62,867 nt of DNA from an uncultured Bacteroidales bacterium. GTDB taxonomy: Bacteria; Bacteroidota; Bacteroidia; Bacteroidales; Bacteroidaceae. Shown here one piece after another: positions 48,938-56,940 of this stretch; within the stretch, counting starts at the first letter, position 1; every line of letters starts with the position of its first letter. The position numbers were made by a program, and so were the translations under genes. Below the pieces are notes generated by a model. It was not told the DNA's origin. It did no database searches and was given only the letters and a program-made list of their open reading frames with translations. The stretch is from positions 1-62,867 of the forward strand of contig CADCHQ010000018.1 of the NCBI GenBank assembly GCA_902801325.1, given 5' to 3'.

Positions 48938-51508
48938 CTATAAATTCTTTGCAAACTTTTTGTTGACCATCGTCCCGTCTTTCAGTCTGATGCTGAGCAA
49001 ATAGATGCCCTTGGGAAGCGAGGTTGTGACTGCTGTACTGCCCTGGCTTGTAACGATTTGCTGACCAGAAGACGAGAAGATTCGTAAGGTGGACACTTCA
49101 GAGACAGGACTGTCTATGGTGAGGTGCTTGCCGTCGGGACTAAGTCGGACCGAAACCTTTGCCTCGTCGGTTTTGGTGTGTCGGATGCCTGTGGGATGGT
49201 TGATAACGACCTCTGTTACCAACGTATCGACATTGCAGTTCAGGGCATAGTTGCTGGCCTTGGGAAGACTGTAGGGATTGGAGGTCTTCACATCGTTGCC
49301 CAAGTCCCAATAGAAGATGCCTTGCAGCAGATTGTCGACACAAAACTTGGCACGCCGATAGACTTGTCCAGGTCCCATGAAATAGTAGGTGTAGCCACCA
49401 TACTGACAGGTTTCGTAGTCGGCTTCGTAGTTGGGGGTGTAGCTGTCTTCGTTGAGGAATCCGTCCTTGCGTACGCCCACTACATCGCCCTTGGCCGTTC
49501 CACTGCTGTCGTATCCCTTCGAGGTGGTGGTGGAGTAGGAGAGGTAGATCTTATCCTTGGGGAAACCGTAGTTGACGAAGTTATTGTACGAACTGGTGAA
49601 GTTGCTCCACTTGGTGAAGGTGTTCTGTGGACCGTATTGCTGGAATGTGAAGCCGTCAACGTTCTTGATCTTTGCCTTCGGAAACTGGTAGGCACCATAG
49701 GCGTGGCACGATATCATCAGGGTTTTGCCTTCGGGTAAGGCGGCCAGAATGTCGTCGGCCAATAGTCCGAGGTTGGTTTGTGTTCCGTCCATCCACTCCA
49801 AATCGAGTTCCACACCGTCGTACCCTTCCGACAGACGAGCGAGATCGGCAGCAAAGATCTTGCGCTTGCTTGCATTGCTGATGGTGGTTTGCCAGTTGGT
49901 GTGACCACGGACGGAGATACGCACCTGATAGCCCCGATAGCCCTCGTAGGCCGAGAGCATGATGCGTCGCCATTCGTCCTGTGAATAAGAGTCGTAGCCC
50001 AAGTTGGCGGGGGCGCTGTAATTGTAGAAAGCAACGCCTCTGGCAAGCAATCTGGCGGTAACAACCTTACTCAATGCAGGCATGGGCATGTTAGTCATGT
50101 GCGTACTGATTTCAGCTGGCGTGAATTTTTGGTCCCAGATGACCGTCTCATCGAGTTTACCCTTCAGACCTTTACCAATGTAGGGAATGCAACCGTCCAT
50201 GCCTGTTGGTGTGTAGCCGGTACTGTTGTCCGAGAGGCTTTCGTTGGTCTTGGCGGTGGTGCCATTAAAGGTAAACTGGAAGGTGGTGGCAGTGGTGCCG
50301 CCTTGCTGGGTGCTTACACTCAAGTGCATCCATTTCCCCGTTTCCAGTTTCCCTGTGGTGACAAACTTGTTGCCGTTGACTCTGACAACGAGAGCTTTCT
50401 GTTCTTCATCGCCCAGACTGATGGAAAAACCATGCTTACCATCGTCTGTCTCTCTGCAGAAGAGATAGGCGCCTTCGGTCCATTCGTCGAGGTAGAGCCA
50501 CGTCTCGAAGGTGTAACCCTGACTGGCTACGCCATCGGTAAGTGTGGGGTTGAAAGCCGTTGTGGGTAGTGCCATGCATGAACCTTCACCTTCCAGACTG
50601 AGTACTCCCTTGCGTCCTTCGAATTCGGCAAAGTACGAAGCGTTTTCGATGGTGGCGTGGTTGCAGGGTGAGGTGTATTCCAAGTGACCGTCGGCATAGG
50701 AGTTAATGCCAAGGATGATGAGGTCGTTGGCAAGCAGATATTTGTCGCGGTCAACACCACGATCATAGAATCGAGCATTGTCGCAATAGGCACCATTGAG
50801 CAGGTAGGGCAGACCCGTGTTGTCAGTTACTTTCTCCAGTGTGGCTCCTGTGGTAGAGAAGGTTCCGTGGTGGTTGTATTCGGTATTAGGGTCGAACAGG
50901 GGTTTGTAGTCTACGAGGTTAGGGCAGAGTTCCTGATCGCCTTTGAAATACGCCACAAGATTGTCCAACTGAGGCACCCACTTGTTGAGTGTAGTATGTA
51001 CAAAATAGCCGAATTCATCGGAGATTTCTGTGTTCCATACGCGAATCTCATCGATGCGTCCCTGATACAAATCTCCACCGATGATGAAAGGCGATTCGTT
51101 GTCCTCGGGGATTATATATTGGGCTGTAAGCGTCTTGGCACGATTGCCGTTGATGTAGATGAAGACTTTGGTGCCATTGCTCAGGAGCATCAAGTGGTTC
51201 CAACGGTTGGGAACGAGTAGAGTGCTGTTCAGGGTAAGTTCCTGAGTGCCTACAGTGGCTGTCAGTTTGTTTGGACCACTCAACCAGATGCGCAATCCCT
51301 CACCACGTTGTAAAAGGGTAGCACCTTCCGTCCATTCGTCGGCATTCATCCAAAACTGCAGGGCATAGGTCTCACGTCCGTTCAACTCTGGCATCAGTCC
51401 GCAATCCACACTACCACCTGCAGAAAGTCGGATGGCGTAGTTGTCGACTTGAGCCCACGTGCTCATGCAACAAAACAGCATCAGACATAGAATAACCGTC
51501 TTTTTCAT
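48938..51508 (-). CDS. Secreted GH18 protein with two LamG-like modules (endo-glycosidase-like)
   Basis: Start at 51508 (MKKTVILCLMLFCCMSTWA). The 856-aa product has two concanavalin-like LamG modules (about 30-190 and 325-490), then a GH18 TIM barrel with DGVELDLE at 564-571, where E571 is the general acid. The usual DGxDxDxE has Glu in place of one Asp. Domain order resembles endo-beta-N-acetylglucosaminidases that cut N-glycans more than chitinases. The end (RIFSSSGQQIV...KGIYLLSIRLKDG) is a standard T9SS type A-like tail. A promoter box TATCTTTG lies at 51532-51539. With GH29, GH95 and M60 it suggests host glycoprotein use. Confidence 0.83.
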   Translation of the reverse strand: MKKTVILCLMLFCCMSTWAQVDNYAIRLSAGGSVDCGLMPELNGRETYALQFWMNADEWTEGATLLQRGEGLRIWLSGPNKLTATVGTQELTLNSTLLVPNRWNHLMLLSNGTKVFIYINGNRAKTLTAQYIIPEDNESPFIIGGDLYQGRIDEIRVWNTEISDEFGYFVHTTLNKWVPQLDNLVAYFKGDQELCPNLVDYKPLFDPNTEYNHHGTFSTTGATLEKVTDNTGLPYLLNGAYCDNARFYDRGVDRDKYLLANDLIILGINSYADGHLEYTSPCNHATIENASYFAEFEGRKGVLSLEGEGSCMALPTTAFNPTLTDGVASQGYTFETWLYLDEWTEGAYLFCRETDDGKHGFSISLGDEEQKALVVRVNGNKFVTTGKLETGKWMHLSVSTQQGGTTATTFQFTFNGTTAKTNESLSDNSTGYTPTGMDGCIPYIGKGLKGKLDETVIWDQKFTPAEISTHMTNMPMPALSKVVTARLLARGVAFYNYSAPANLGYDSYSQDEWRRIMLSAYEGYRGYQVRISVRGHTNWQTTISNASKRKIFAADLARLSEGYDGVELDLEWMDGTQTNLGLLADDILAALPEGKTLMISCHAYGAYQFPKAKIKNVDGFTFQQYGPQNTFTKWSNFTSSYNNFVNYGFPKDKIYLSYSTTTSKGYDSSGTAKGDVVGVRKDGFLNEDSYTPNYEADYETCQYGGYTYYFMGPGQVYRRAKFCVDNLLQGIFYWDLGNDVKTSNPYSLPKASNYALNCNVDTLVTEVVINHPTGIRHTKTDEAKVSVRLSPDGKHLTIDSPVSEVSTLRIFSSSGQQIVTSQGSTAVTTSLPKGIYLLSIRLKDGTMVNKKFAKNL

Positions 51509-51531
51509 GATATTCATTCGCTTGATGTTGA

Positions 51532-51539
51532 CAAAGATA
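51532..51539 (-). promoter_or_regulatory. -7 box TATCTTTG for the GH18-GH29 operon
   Basis: Reverse complement of caaagata, 24 bp before the start codon. Confidence 0.6.
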
Positions 51540-51633
51540 GGATGTCTGTTCCTGAAAAGCAAGCATTTGTGCAATATTTTTTCCTTTACGCCCTAAAACT
51601 GAAAGCGTGTTTTGCAAATTGTTGCCGTTTTTA

Positions 51634-51665
51634 TTTGGTTGTTTCAGGGAAATGGCGTACTTTTG
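51634..51665 (+). promoter_or_regulatory. Promoter for tRNA-Leu
   Basis: TTTG at 51634-51637, 20-bp spacer, TACTTTTG at 51658-51665; the tRNA starts 12 bp later. Confidence 0.65.
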
Positions 51666-51676
51666 CACCGAGTTCT

Positions 51677-51758
51677 GCGCTTGTGGTGGAATTGGTAGAC
51701 ACGCCAGACTTAGGATCTGGTGCCTTCGGGCGTGTAAGTTCGAGTCTTATCAGGCGTA
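51677..51758 (+). tRNA. tRNA-Leu (anticodon TAG)
   Basis: A complete cloverleaf can be drawn: acceptor GCGCTTG with CAGGCGT (G-U and U-G pairs allowed), D loop with GGTAGAC, anticodon stem CCAGA/TCTGG with loop CTTAGGA giving TAG, a long variable arm around GCCTTCGGGC as expected for leucine, and T arm GTAAG/CTTAT with TTCGAGT. CCA is not encoded (discriminator A, then ctt). It is followed at once by a terminator. Confidence 0.95.
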
Positions 51759-52065
51759 CTTCAGAGGGAACCTTTGTGGTTCCCTCTTTCGTTTCCTGCT
51801 CTCTCTCACTTCCCCGCCCTCAGGGCGTGAAGTTCTTTAAGTCGCTTCGCTTTGTTAAAGCGTCCTAACGGCCGAGCGCGAGTCTTATCAGGCGTACTTC
51901 AGAGGGAACCTTCGTGGTTCCCTCTTTCGTTTCCTGCTTTCTCTCATTTCCCCGCCCTCAGCGGGCGTGAAGTTCTTGCTCCGTGTTACTCCGCAAGCGT
52001 CTCCTCCGTCGCCGAGCGCGAGTCTTATCAGGCGTACTTCAGAGGGAACCTTTGTGGTTCCCTCT
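51741..52065 (+). repeat. Three tandem copies of the tRNA-Leu 3' end plus terminator
   Basis: cgagtcttatcaggcgtact starts at 51741 (inside the tRNA), 51879 and 52019, spacing 138 and 140 bp. Each copy continues into tcagagggaacc, a terminator hairpin; the first two go on to cgtttcctgc and ccccgccctcag. The gaps hold a GC-rich block that in the second unit (51973-52018) is the reversed dispersed element. Only the first copy belongs to an intact tRNA. Confidence 0.9.
51763..51792 (+). terminator. tRNA-Leu terminator, repeated at 51901-51930 and 52041-52070
   Basis: agagggaacc and ggttccctct form a 10-bp stem with a 5-nt loop, then ttcgttt. The two downstream copies are nearly identical. Confidence 0.85.
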
Positions 52066-52084
52066 TTCTGTTTTTCCGGCGTAC

Positions 52085-52125
52085 TAAAAAAAGAGACCAA
52101 ACGGCCTCTTCTTTACTTTTTTAAT
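52085..52125. terminator. Hairpin before the S41 gene end
   Basis: aagagacc and ggcctctt pair around aaac, flanked by A-rich and T-rich runs; it could end transcription from either side. Confidence 0.55.
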
Positions 52126-52137
52126 CTTTCATTCTTG

Positions 52138-53169
52138 TTAGTCTCCCTCTCCGGGAAGGGTTGGGGTGAGGTTAAGGATCTCACGGGCCTTCTCTATCAA
52201 AGTATCGATGCCTTTGGCGGCGTCTTCCTCACTGAGGGAACAGGGGATATCGGGTGCAATACCAAACTCGATGTGTTGCATGTCCTTGTCAAACGAGGGA
52301 CTGGCACTGAAACGAACGGCCCATCCATTGGGAAGTTCGGAGGAGAAAGGCATACCCGAACCGCCTCCAGAGTGATCGCCCAGTGTGGTAACTCGTTCGC
52401 ATGCGTGTGCGTTCCTTATAAATAAGTTGCAGGCCGAATAGCACTCCCGATTCTGCAATACCACGACTCGCTTTTGCCAGCGCACTCCCTCCGAAGGTTC
52501 CAAGTATTCTGCTTTGGGAGTAGAGAAATCGTTGTGACCTCTTCCTGTCTTGTACTGTGTGTAACCAACGAGAAGACGTTCGTTGGTCAGTCGTTGGGCA
52601 AGTCTTTCGGCATAGGTAATCGTTCCGCCCGAGTTGCCGCGAACATCGATGATGAGGCCGTTGCAGGAACGTAGATAGTACATCACGTCGTCGAGATTTC
52701 CCTCACCTACACCTGAGGAGAAAGACTCATAGACAATCAATCCGATGTTATCCTCCATGATGCGATACTTGATGCCTGCGGCTATCTTGTAGTCCGTACC
52801 GAGATAGCGGTCTCGCAAATCTTGAGTCCAGTTACGAGGATAGTCCTCAAACCAACTCCAATAGCGCGATACATCGGCCGAAGTATACAGGTTGACGTGT
52901 CCGTCGCGCAGTTCCGAGAGCATGTCGCAAAGCACCTCCTGCAATTGGGCGTTATTCATGTTCGGATTGATGCGCTGGCGGTATCGTGTGTGCACCTCAT
53001 TCCAATCTAGTCCGATAGCCTTTGCCTTATAGTCGAGGAAGCAGTAATGCTCATCAATTATCTGCCACAGCGCTTCGAAGTTCCCCTCCGGCGTGTTGTC
53101 AAAAGTATCCTCATTGACGCAAGAAACCAAAGTACAAAGGGTAAACAGAATGTAGAGGAATCGTTTCAT
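52138..53169 (-). CDS. S41-family peptidase lipoprotein
   Basis: The 343-aa product has a lipobox (LVSC, Cys17), an N-terminal helical part and the C-terminal-processing-peptidase fold: LIIDVRGNSGGTI, then NRECYSACNLFI with S245 as candidate nucleophile, and a later LGDHSGGG. There is no obvious PDZ domain between them. Function is unknown; such small S41 lipoproteins occur often in Bacteroidales. The last residues LTPTLPGEGD are encoded by a GC-rich palindromic repeat, so the natural C-terminus was probably replaced. It overlaps the DUF3316 gene start by 4 bp. Confidence 0.82.
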   Translation of the reverse strand: MKRFLYILFTLCTLVSCVNEDTFDNTPEGNFEALWQIIDEHYCFLDYKAKAIGLDWNEVHTRYRQRINPNMNNAQLQEVLCDMLSELRDGHVNLYTSADVSRYWSWFEDYPRNWTQDLRDRYLGTDYKIAAGIKYRIMEDNIGLIVYESFSSGVGEGNLDDVMYYLRSCNGLIIDVRGNSGGTITYAERLAQRLTNERLLVGYTQYKTGRGHNDFSTPKAEYLEPSEGVRWQKRVVVLQNRECYSACNLFIRNAHACERVTTLGDHSGGGSGMPFSSELPNGWAVRFSASPSFDKDMQHIEFGIAPDIPCSLSEEDAAKGIDTLIEKAREILNLTPTLPGEGD

Positions 53170-53972
53170 TTGCGCATGAGTTTAATTTCCCTGACATAAC
53201 CAATGACAAACGAACGGGAGTATTGGTGTTGCTTGATGTCATTGACGTGGAGCTGACGAAGGTCGGAGAGGTAACCGAGGGAGAGGGTGGCGTGGCGGAT
53301 GGGAATGTCAATGGTAAAGAGTTGGCGGAGGGAGAGGGCGTTGCCGAAGTGGGTGGCGCGGATGTTGTGGTCGTAGTGCCCGCGGTCGAACAAGTCGTAG
53401 TAACTCTGTCCGTACTGAGGCATGAAGGCGGCTCCAAGCAAGGGCAGGTGTACCTGATAGTGGAGGGCAAGATGCTGACGCTTGATTCGGAAACGGTAGT
53501 CGGCACGGACGAAGACGGAAGTCGTAAAATTGGCTCGCGCCTGAGCCGGATTGTTTCCGTTGCGATCGTTATAGAGGAAGCCCAACGTACCTCCTATCAT
53601 CCCTCCTGCAGTGAGGTCGAGGCCTGACAGGAGCACATTGGTCCACTGCCGTCCCCATCCTGCATCGTATCGAATGTTTCCGCCAATGTCGTGGGCGTTT
53701 TCAGCAGGACTGTCGGCATAGGAGAAATCGCCCTGCGATAGTGTCATGAACAGGATGTGGGGATTGCGCCTAAGTGTGCGACGTGTCTCGTAAAGGTATG
53801 TGAGTTGCGGTCCTTTGTATTCGAGTGGCGACAAATAGGTGTCGAGGTGGTTCACCCTGCCGATGCCGAAGAGGGTGGTGTGAAGACTCTCCCTATCCCT
53901 CCCTTGTAGGGAGGGGACGGTTGCCAATGTTATACAAAACAATATGATTCTATAAATATAAGCGGTCTTCAT
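53166..53972 (-). CDS. DUF3316-like periplasmic or outer-membrane protein
   Basis: Start at 53972 (MKTAYIYRIILFCITL), giving a signal peptide; the longer frame begins with TTG in palindromic DNA. The 268-aa body is beta-rich with regularly spaced aromatic residues (FGIGRVNHLDTYLSPLEY, NVLLSGLDLTAGGMIGG) and looks like the DUF3316 family, a small outer-membrane barrel type. After the signal peptide, VPSLQGRDRES is encoded by a palindromic repeat (53885-53922). It follows parC by 46 bp and overlaps the S41 gene by 4 bp, so the three are probably one operon. Confidence 0.7.
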   Translation of the reverse strand: MKTAYIYRIILFCITLATVPSLQGRDRESLHTTLFGIGRVNHLDTYLSPLEYKGPQLTYLYETRRTLRRNPHILFMTLSQGDFSYADSPAENAHDIGGNIRYDAGWGRQWTNVLLSGLDLTAGGMIGGTLGFLYNDRNGNNPAQARANFTTSVFVRADYRFRIKRQHLALHYQVHLPLLGAAFMPQYGQSYYDLFDRGHYDHNIRATHFGNALSLRQLFTIDIPIRHATLSLGYLSDLRQLHVNDIKQHQYSRSFVIGYVREIKLMRK

Positions 53973-54013
53973 AGGTATCTGCACCCTCCAAATAAGGGAG
54001 GGCGGGGAGAGAG
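53885..54013 (-). repeat. Two GC-rich palindromes around the DUF3316 start
   Basis: 53888-53922 (tccctatccctcccttgtag then ggaggggacgg) is inside the coding region; 53983-54013 (ccctccaaataagggagggc then gggga) lies between parC and the start codon. Confidence 0.65.
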
Positions 54014-54018
54014 TCTGA

Positions 54019-56679
54019 TTATTCAAAGAGTCTCAGTTGTCCGTTCAGTTCGTCTGCCACCTCTTCCTGACTTTCCTCGGCAATCGCTTCCTCGGACGCC
54101 TCTGTGTCCTCTGTGTCTTTTGGGTTTTCCGTGTCCACAGGTTCAGGCTGACGAGTGGGTTCCAGTTCCTCTATCTTCGCCACGTTGCAGGTGGTGATGC
54201 GTTTGCCCTTGGCCTTGAAACTCTTGACACCGATGAAGTCTTCGGCTTCGATGTCGAGTGGTTCGCGGAAGTCGTCGGCACCACCCATGGTGACGAGCAG
54301 GTGAGGGTAGGGGGTGTCGGTGAGCAGGATGAGTCGGCTCTCAGGATTCTCTCCGAGATAGCTCTGGTGGCGTGCAGTGGCCTCGAGTGTGAAACGCTTC
54401 ATGTAGGCATAGCCTTGCTGGTCGGCGTCGAAGAGACAAGCCGTCCATACCTTATTAGAGTCGTACTTCTCAATGCGCAGGATGTCGTCCTCATAGTGGT
54501 TGTTCACGTCGAAGTTTGTGGCATAGAACTCACCATTCTTGCGGATGACCAGAATCTGTTCATCACTGTTGAATTCGCCCAGATATTCTCCCTGCCCATC
54601 GTAGTTGAGGCGCTTGACATCGGGGTCGAACCACACTTTGCGACCACCCAGCGTACTGGCTCCGTGACGACTCAGGCGGATGTTGGCCACATCGAGTTTC
54701 GTTACCAGGTTGCCCATGCTCTGACGGCCTTTGATGGCTATTTCCGAGAAGTCCTTTTCGAAAAAGACGCGTTTCAATTTCGGGTTGGGTTTCAGGGTTA
54801 CCTTCACAACCTCGGCCTCGCCATTGGGGTTCGGCGTGAAGTATACCACCCTGCTGCCGGGCTTACCCTGCGTGAGGTCGTACTCGCGGTCGCGTGTCAT
54901 ACTGGTGACATTGAAGCGCTTGATGTAGTATGCCCCAGACTTTCCGTCGCGATAGATGGCATTGTAAACTGTGCGTGAGTCGTTCTTCTTGAAGACAGCG
55001 ACATGGATGATTTCTGCCTTCTTCTTTTCTGCCTTCGAGCGTTCGGTTTCTCCCACGAAGAGTTTGTCGGCAATGTGAACAATCTTGTACGTTCCGTCCT
55101 TGTAGAAGAGGATGACATCGTCGATGTCCGAACAGTTCTGCACGTATTCGTCCTTCTTCATGCCCGTGCCGATGAAACCTTCCTCGCGGTTGATGTAGAG
55201 TTTCTGATTGGCTTCGACAACCTTGGCGGCAGTAATCGTGTCGAAATTCTTTATCTCGGTCAGGCGTGGATGATCCTTGCCGTATTTCTCCTTGATGAAA
55301 CGGAACCAGTCGCAGGTCACCTCCACCATGTTGGCGAGTTCCTTGTCGATTTGCTTGATTTCGTCCTTGATGCGGGCTATGTTTTCCTCGGCCTTATCCT
55401 TGTTGAACTTCAGGATGCGTGCCATCTTGATGTCCATGAGGCGCAGGATGTCGTCCTTCGTCACCTCACGTACCATCTTCGGGTACCAAGGTGTCAGTCG
55501 TTCGTCAATCCATTCACAGGCCGCGTCCATCGTCTTGGCATTTTCAAATTGCTTGTCTTTGTAGATGCGTTCCTCGATGAAGATTTGTTCCAATGTGGCG
55601 AAGTGCAGAGCCTCCAGCAGTTCACCCTTGCGAATGAGTCGCTCTTGCTTCAGTAGGTTTAGTGTGGTGTCGGTGTTGCGCTTCAGTACGTCGCTGACAG
55701 TAAGGAAACAGGGCTTGCGGTCGTCGATAACGCAGCAGTTTGGCGATATCGAAACCTCGCAGTCGGTGCAGGCATACAGCGCGTCGATGGTCTTGTCCGA
55801 ACTGGCACCTGGAGTCAGGTGAATCAGTATTTCCACGCCTGCTGCCGTCAGGTCCTCCACCTTGCGGACCTTTATCTTTCCCTTCTCGGCCGCCTTCAGG
55901 ATGCTGTCGATGAAGGGGCTTGGCTTGCTGGCTGTACCCGTCGTCTTGCCGAAGGGAATCTCCGTGATGGCCAGCGTCTTCTGGTCGCGTTTCTCAATCT
56001 TGGCACGCACTCGTACTGTGCCTCCGCGCTGTCCGTCGTTGTACTTCGACACGTCAATCGAACCGCCAGTGGGGAAGTCGGGATAGAGGTGGAACTCCTC
56101 ACCATGCAGGTAACTGATGGCGGCATCGCAAATCTCGTTCAGGTTGTGTGGCAGTATCTTGCAACTCAGTCCCACGGCAATACCCTCAGCCCCTTGCGCC
56201 AGCAACAGCGGGAACTTGACGGGTAGTGTGATGGGTTCCTTGTTTCGTCCGTCGTACGATAGTTTCCACTCCGTCGTCTTCGGGTTGAAGACCACGTCGA
56301 GGGCGAACTTCGAGAGTCGTGCCTCGATGTATCGACCAGCAGCCGCATCGTCGCCCGTCAGGATGTTGCCCCAGTTTCCCTGACAGTCCACCAACAGCTC
56401 TTTCTGTCCCAGTTGCACCAGTGCGTCCTTGATGCTGGCGTCTCCGTGGGGGTGGAACTGCATGGTATGGCCCACGATGTTGGCAACCTTGTTGAAACGC
56501 CCGTCGTCCATGCGTTTCATCGAGTGCATGATACGGCGCTGCACGGGTTTGAAGCCGTCGGTGATGTGCGGTACGGCGCGTTCCAGGATTACATAGGATG
56601 CATAGTCGAGGAACCAGTTTTGGTACATCTGGTTCAGGTGGTGGGTGATGCCTTCTATGGGCTTTACGTTGTCGGACAT
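54019..56679 (-). CDS. parC: DNA topoisomerase IV subunit A-like (GyrA/ParC family)
   Basis: The 886-aa product is a type IIA topoisomerase A subunit: VQRRIMHSMKRM, the active-site Tyr Y117 in AAAGRYIEARL, coiled-coil tower region and a C-terminal domain of degenerate beta-pinwheel repeats, with an acidic tail. The sequence lacks the GyrA box (QRRGGKG type), which favours ParC over GyrA. It decatenates chromosomes with ParE, whose gene is not in the window. It leads an operon with DUF3316 and S41 genes. Confidence 0.9.
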   Translation of the reverse strand: MSDNVKPIEGITHHLNQMYQNWFLDYASYVILERAVPHITDGFKPVQRRIMHSMKRMDDGRFNKVANIVGHTMQFHPHGDASIKDALVQLGQKELLVDCQGNWGNILTGDDAAAGRYIEARLSKFALDVVFNPKTTEWKLSYDGRNKEPITLPVKFPLLLAQGAEGIAVGLSCKILPHNLNEICDAAISYLHGEEFHLYPDFPTGGSIDVSKYNDGQRGGTVRVRAKIEKRDQKTLAITEIPFGKTTGTASKPSPFIDSILKAAEKGKIKVRKVEDLTAAGVEILIHLTPGASSDKTIDALYACTDCEVSISPNCCVIDDRKPCFLTVSDVLKRNTDTTLNLLKQERLIRKGELLEALHFATLEQIFIEERIYKDKQFENAKTMDAACEWIDERLTPWYPKMVREVTKDDILRLMDIKMARILKFNKDKAEENIARIKDEIKQIDKELANMVEVTCDWFRFIKEKYGKDHPRLTEIKNFDTITAAKVVEANQKLYINREEGFIGTGMKKDEYVQNCSDIDDVILFYKDGTYKIVHIADKLFVGETERSKAEKKKAEIIHVAVFKKNDSRTVYNAIYRDGKSGAYYIKRFNVTSMTRDREYDLTQGKPGSRVVYFTPNPNGEAEVVKVTLKPNPKLKRVFFEKDFSEIAIKGRQSMGNLVTKLDVANIRLSRHGASTLGGRKVWFDPDVKRLNYDGQGEYLGEFNSDEQILVIRKNGEFYATNFDVNNHYEDDILRIEKYDSNKVWTACLFDADQQGYAYMKRFTLEATARHQSYLGENPESRLILLTDTPYPHLLVTMGGADDFREPLDIEAEDFIGVKSFKAKGKRITTCNVAKIEELEPTRQPEPVDTENPKDTEDTEASEEAIAEESQEEVADELNGQLRLFE

Positions 56680-56695
56680 TATGGTTAATTAGGAG

Positions 56696-56815
56696 TTAGG
56701 AGTTACGAATTACGAATTAGGAATTACGAATTTAGAATTACGCGCTCGGCATCTGCGAAGCAGTGACGCTTGCGTAGAGCAGCGGAGCAAGAATTACGAA
56801 TTACGATTGGTACGA
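56696..56815. repeat. 7-bp array (acgaatt) interrupted by a dispersed element
   Basis: Units acgaatt/aggaatt flank both sides of the element copy at 56743-56793, as if the element had entered the array. Nothing else is seen in 56680-56895. Confidence 0.75.
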
Positions 56816-56899
56816 TTTGGTCAATTTAGATATTTGCGTACAAAAATACAAAAAATTTTTTAATTATGAATTAAGAATTATGAATTAAGAATTATTATG

Positions 56900-56907
56900 T
56901 ATCTTTG
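56900..56907 (+). promoter_or_regulatory. -7 box TATCTTTG for GH67
   Basis: Supports the ATG at 56941 as start; an earlier TTG overlaps the box itself and an ATG at 56917 would be leaderless. Confidence 0.6.
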
Positions 56908-56940
56908 CATGGAATTATGACGTATTATGTGATTTTGCTT

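Noticed and set aside
51741..52065. Integrated genomic island at tRNA-Leu
   Set aside because: The copied tRNA ends are only about 140 bp apart with no integrase or cargo between them.
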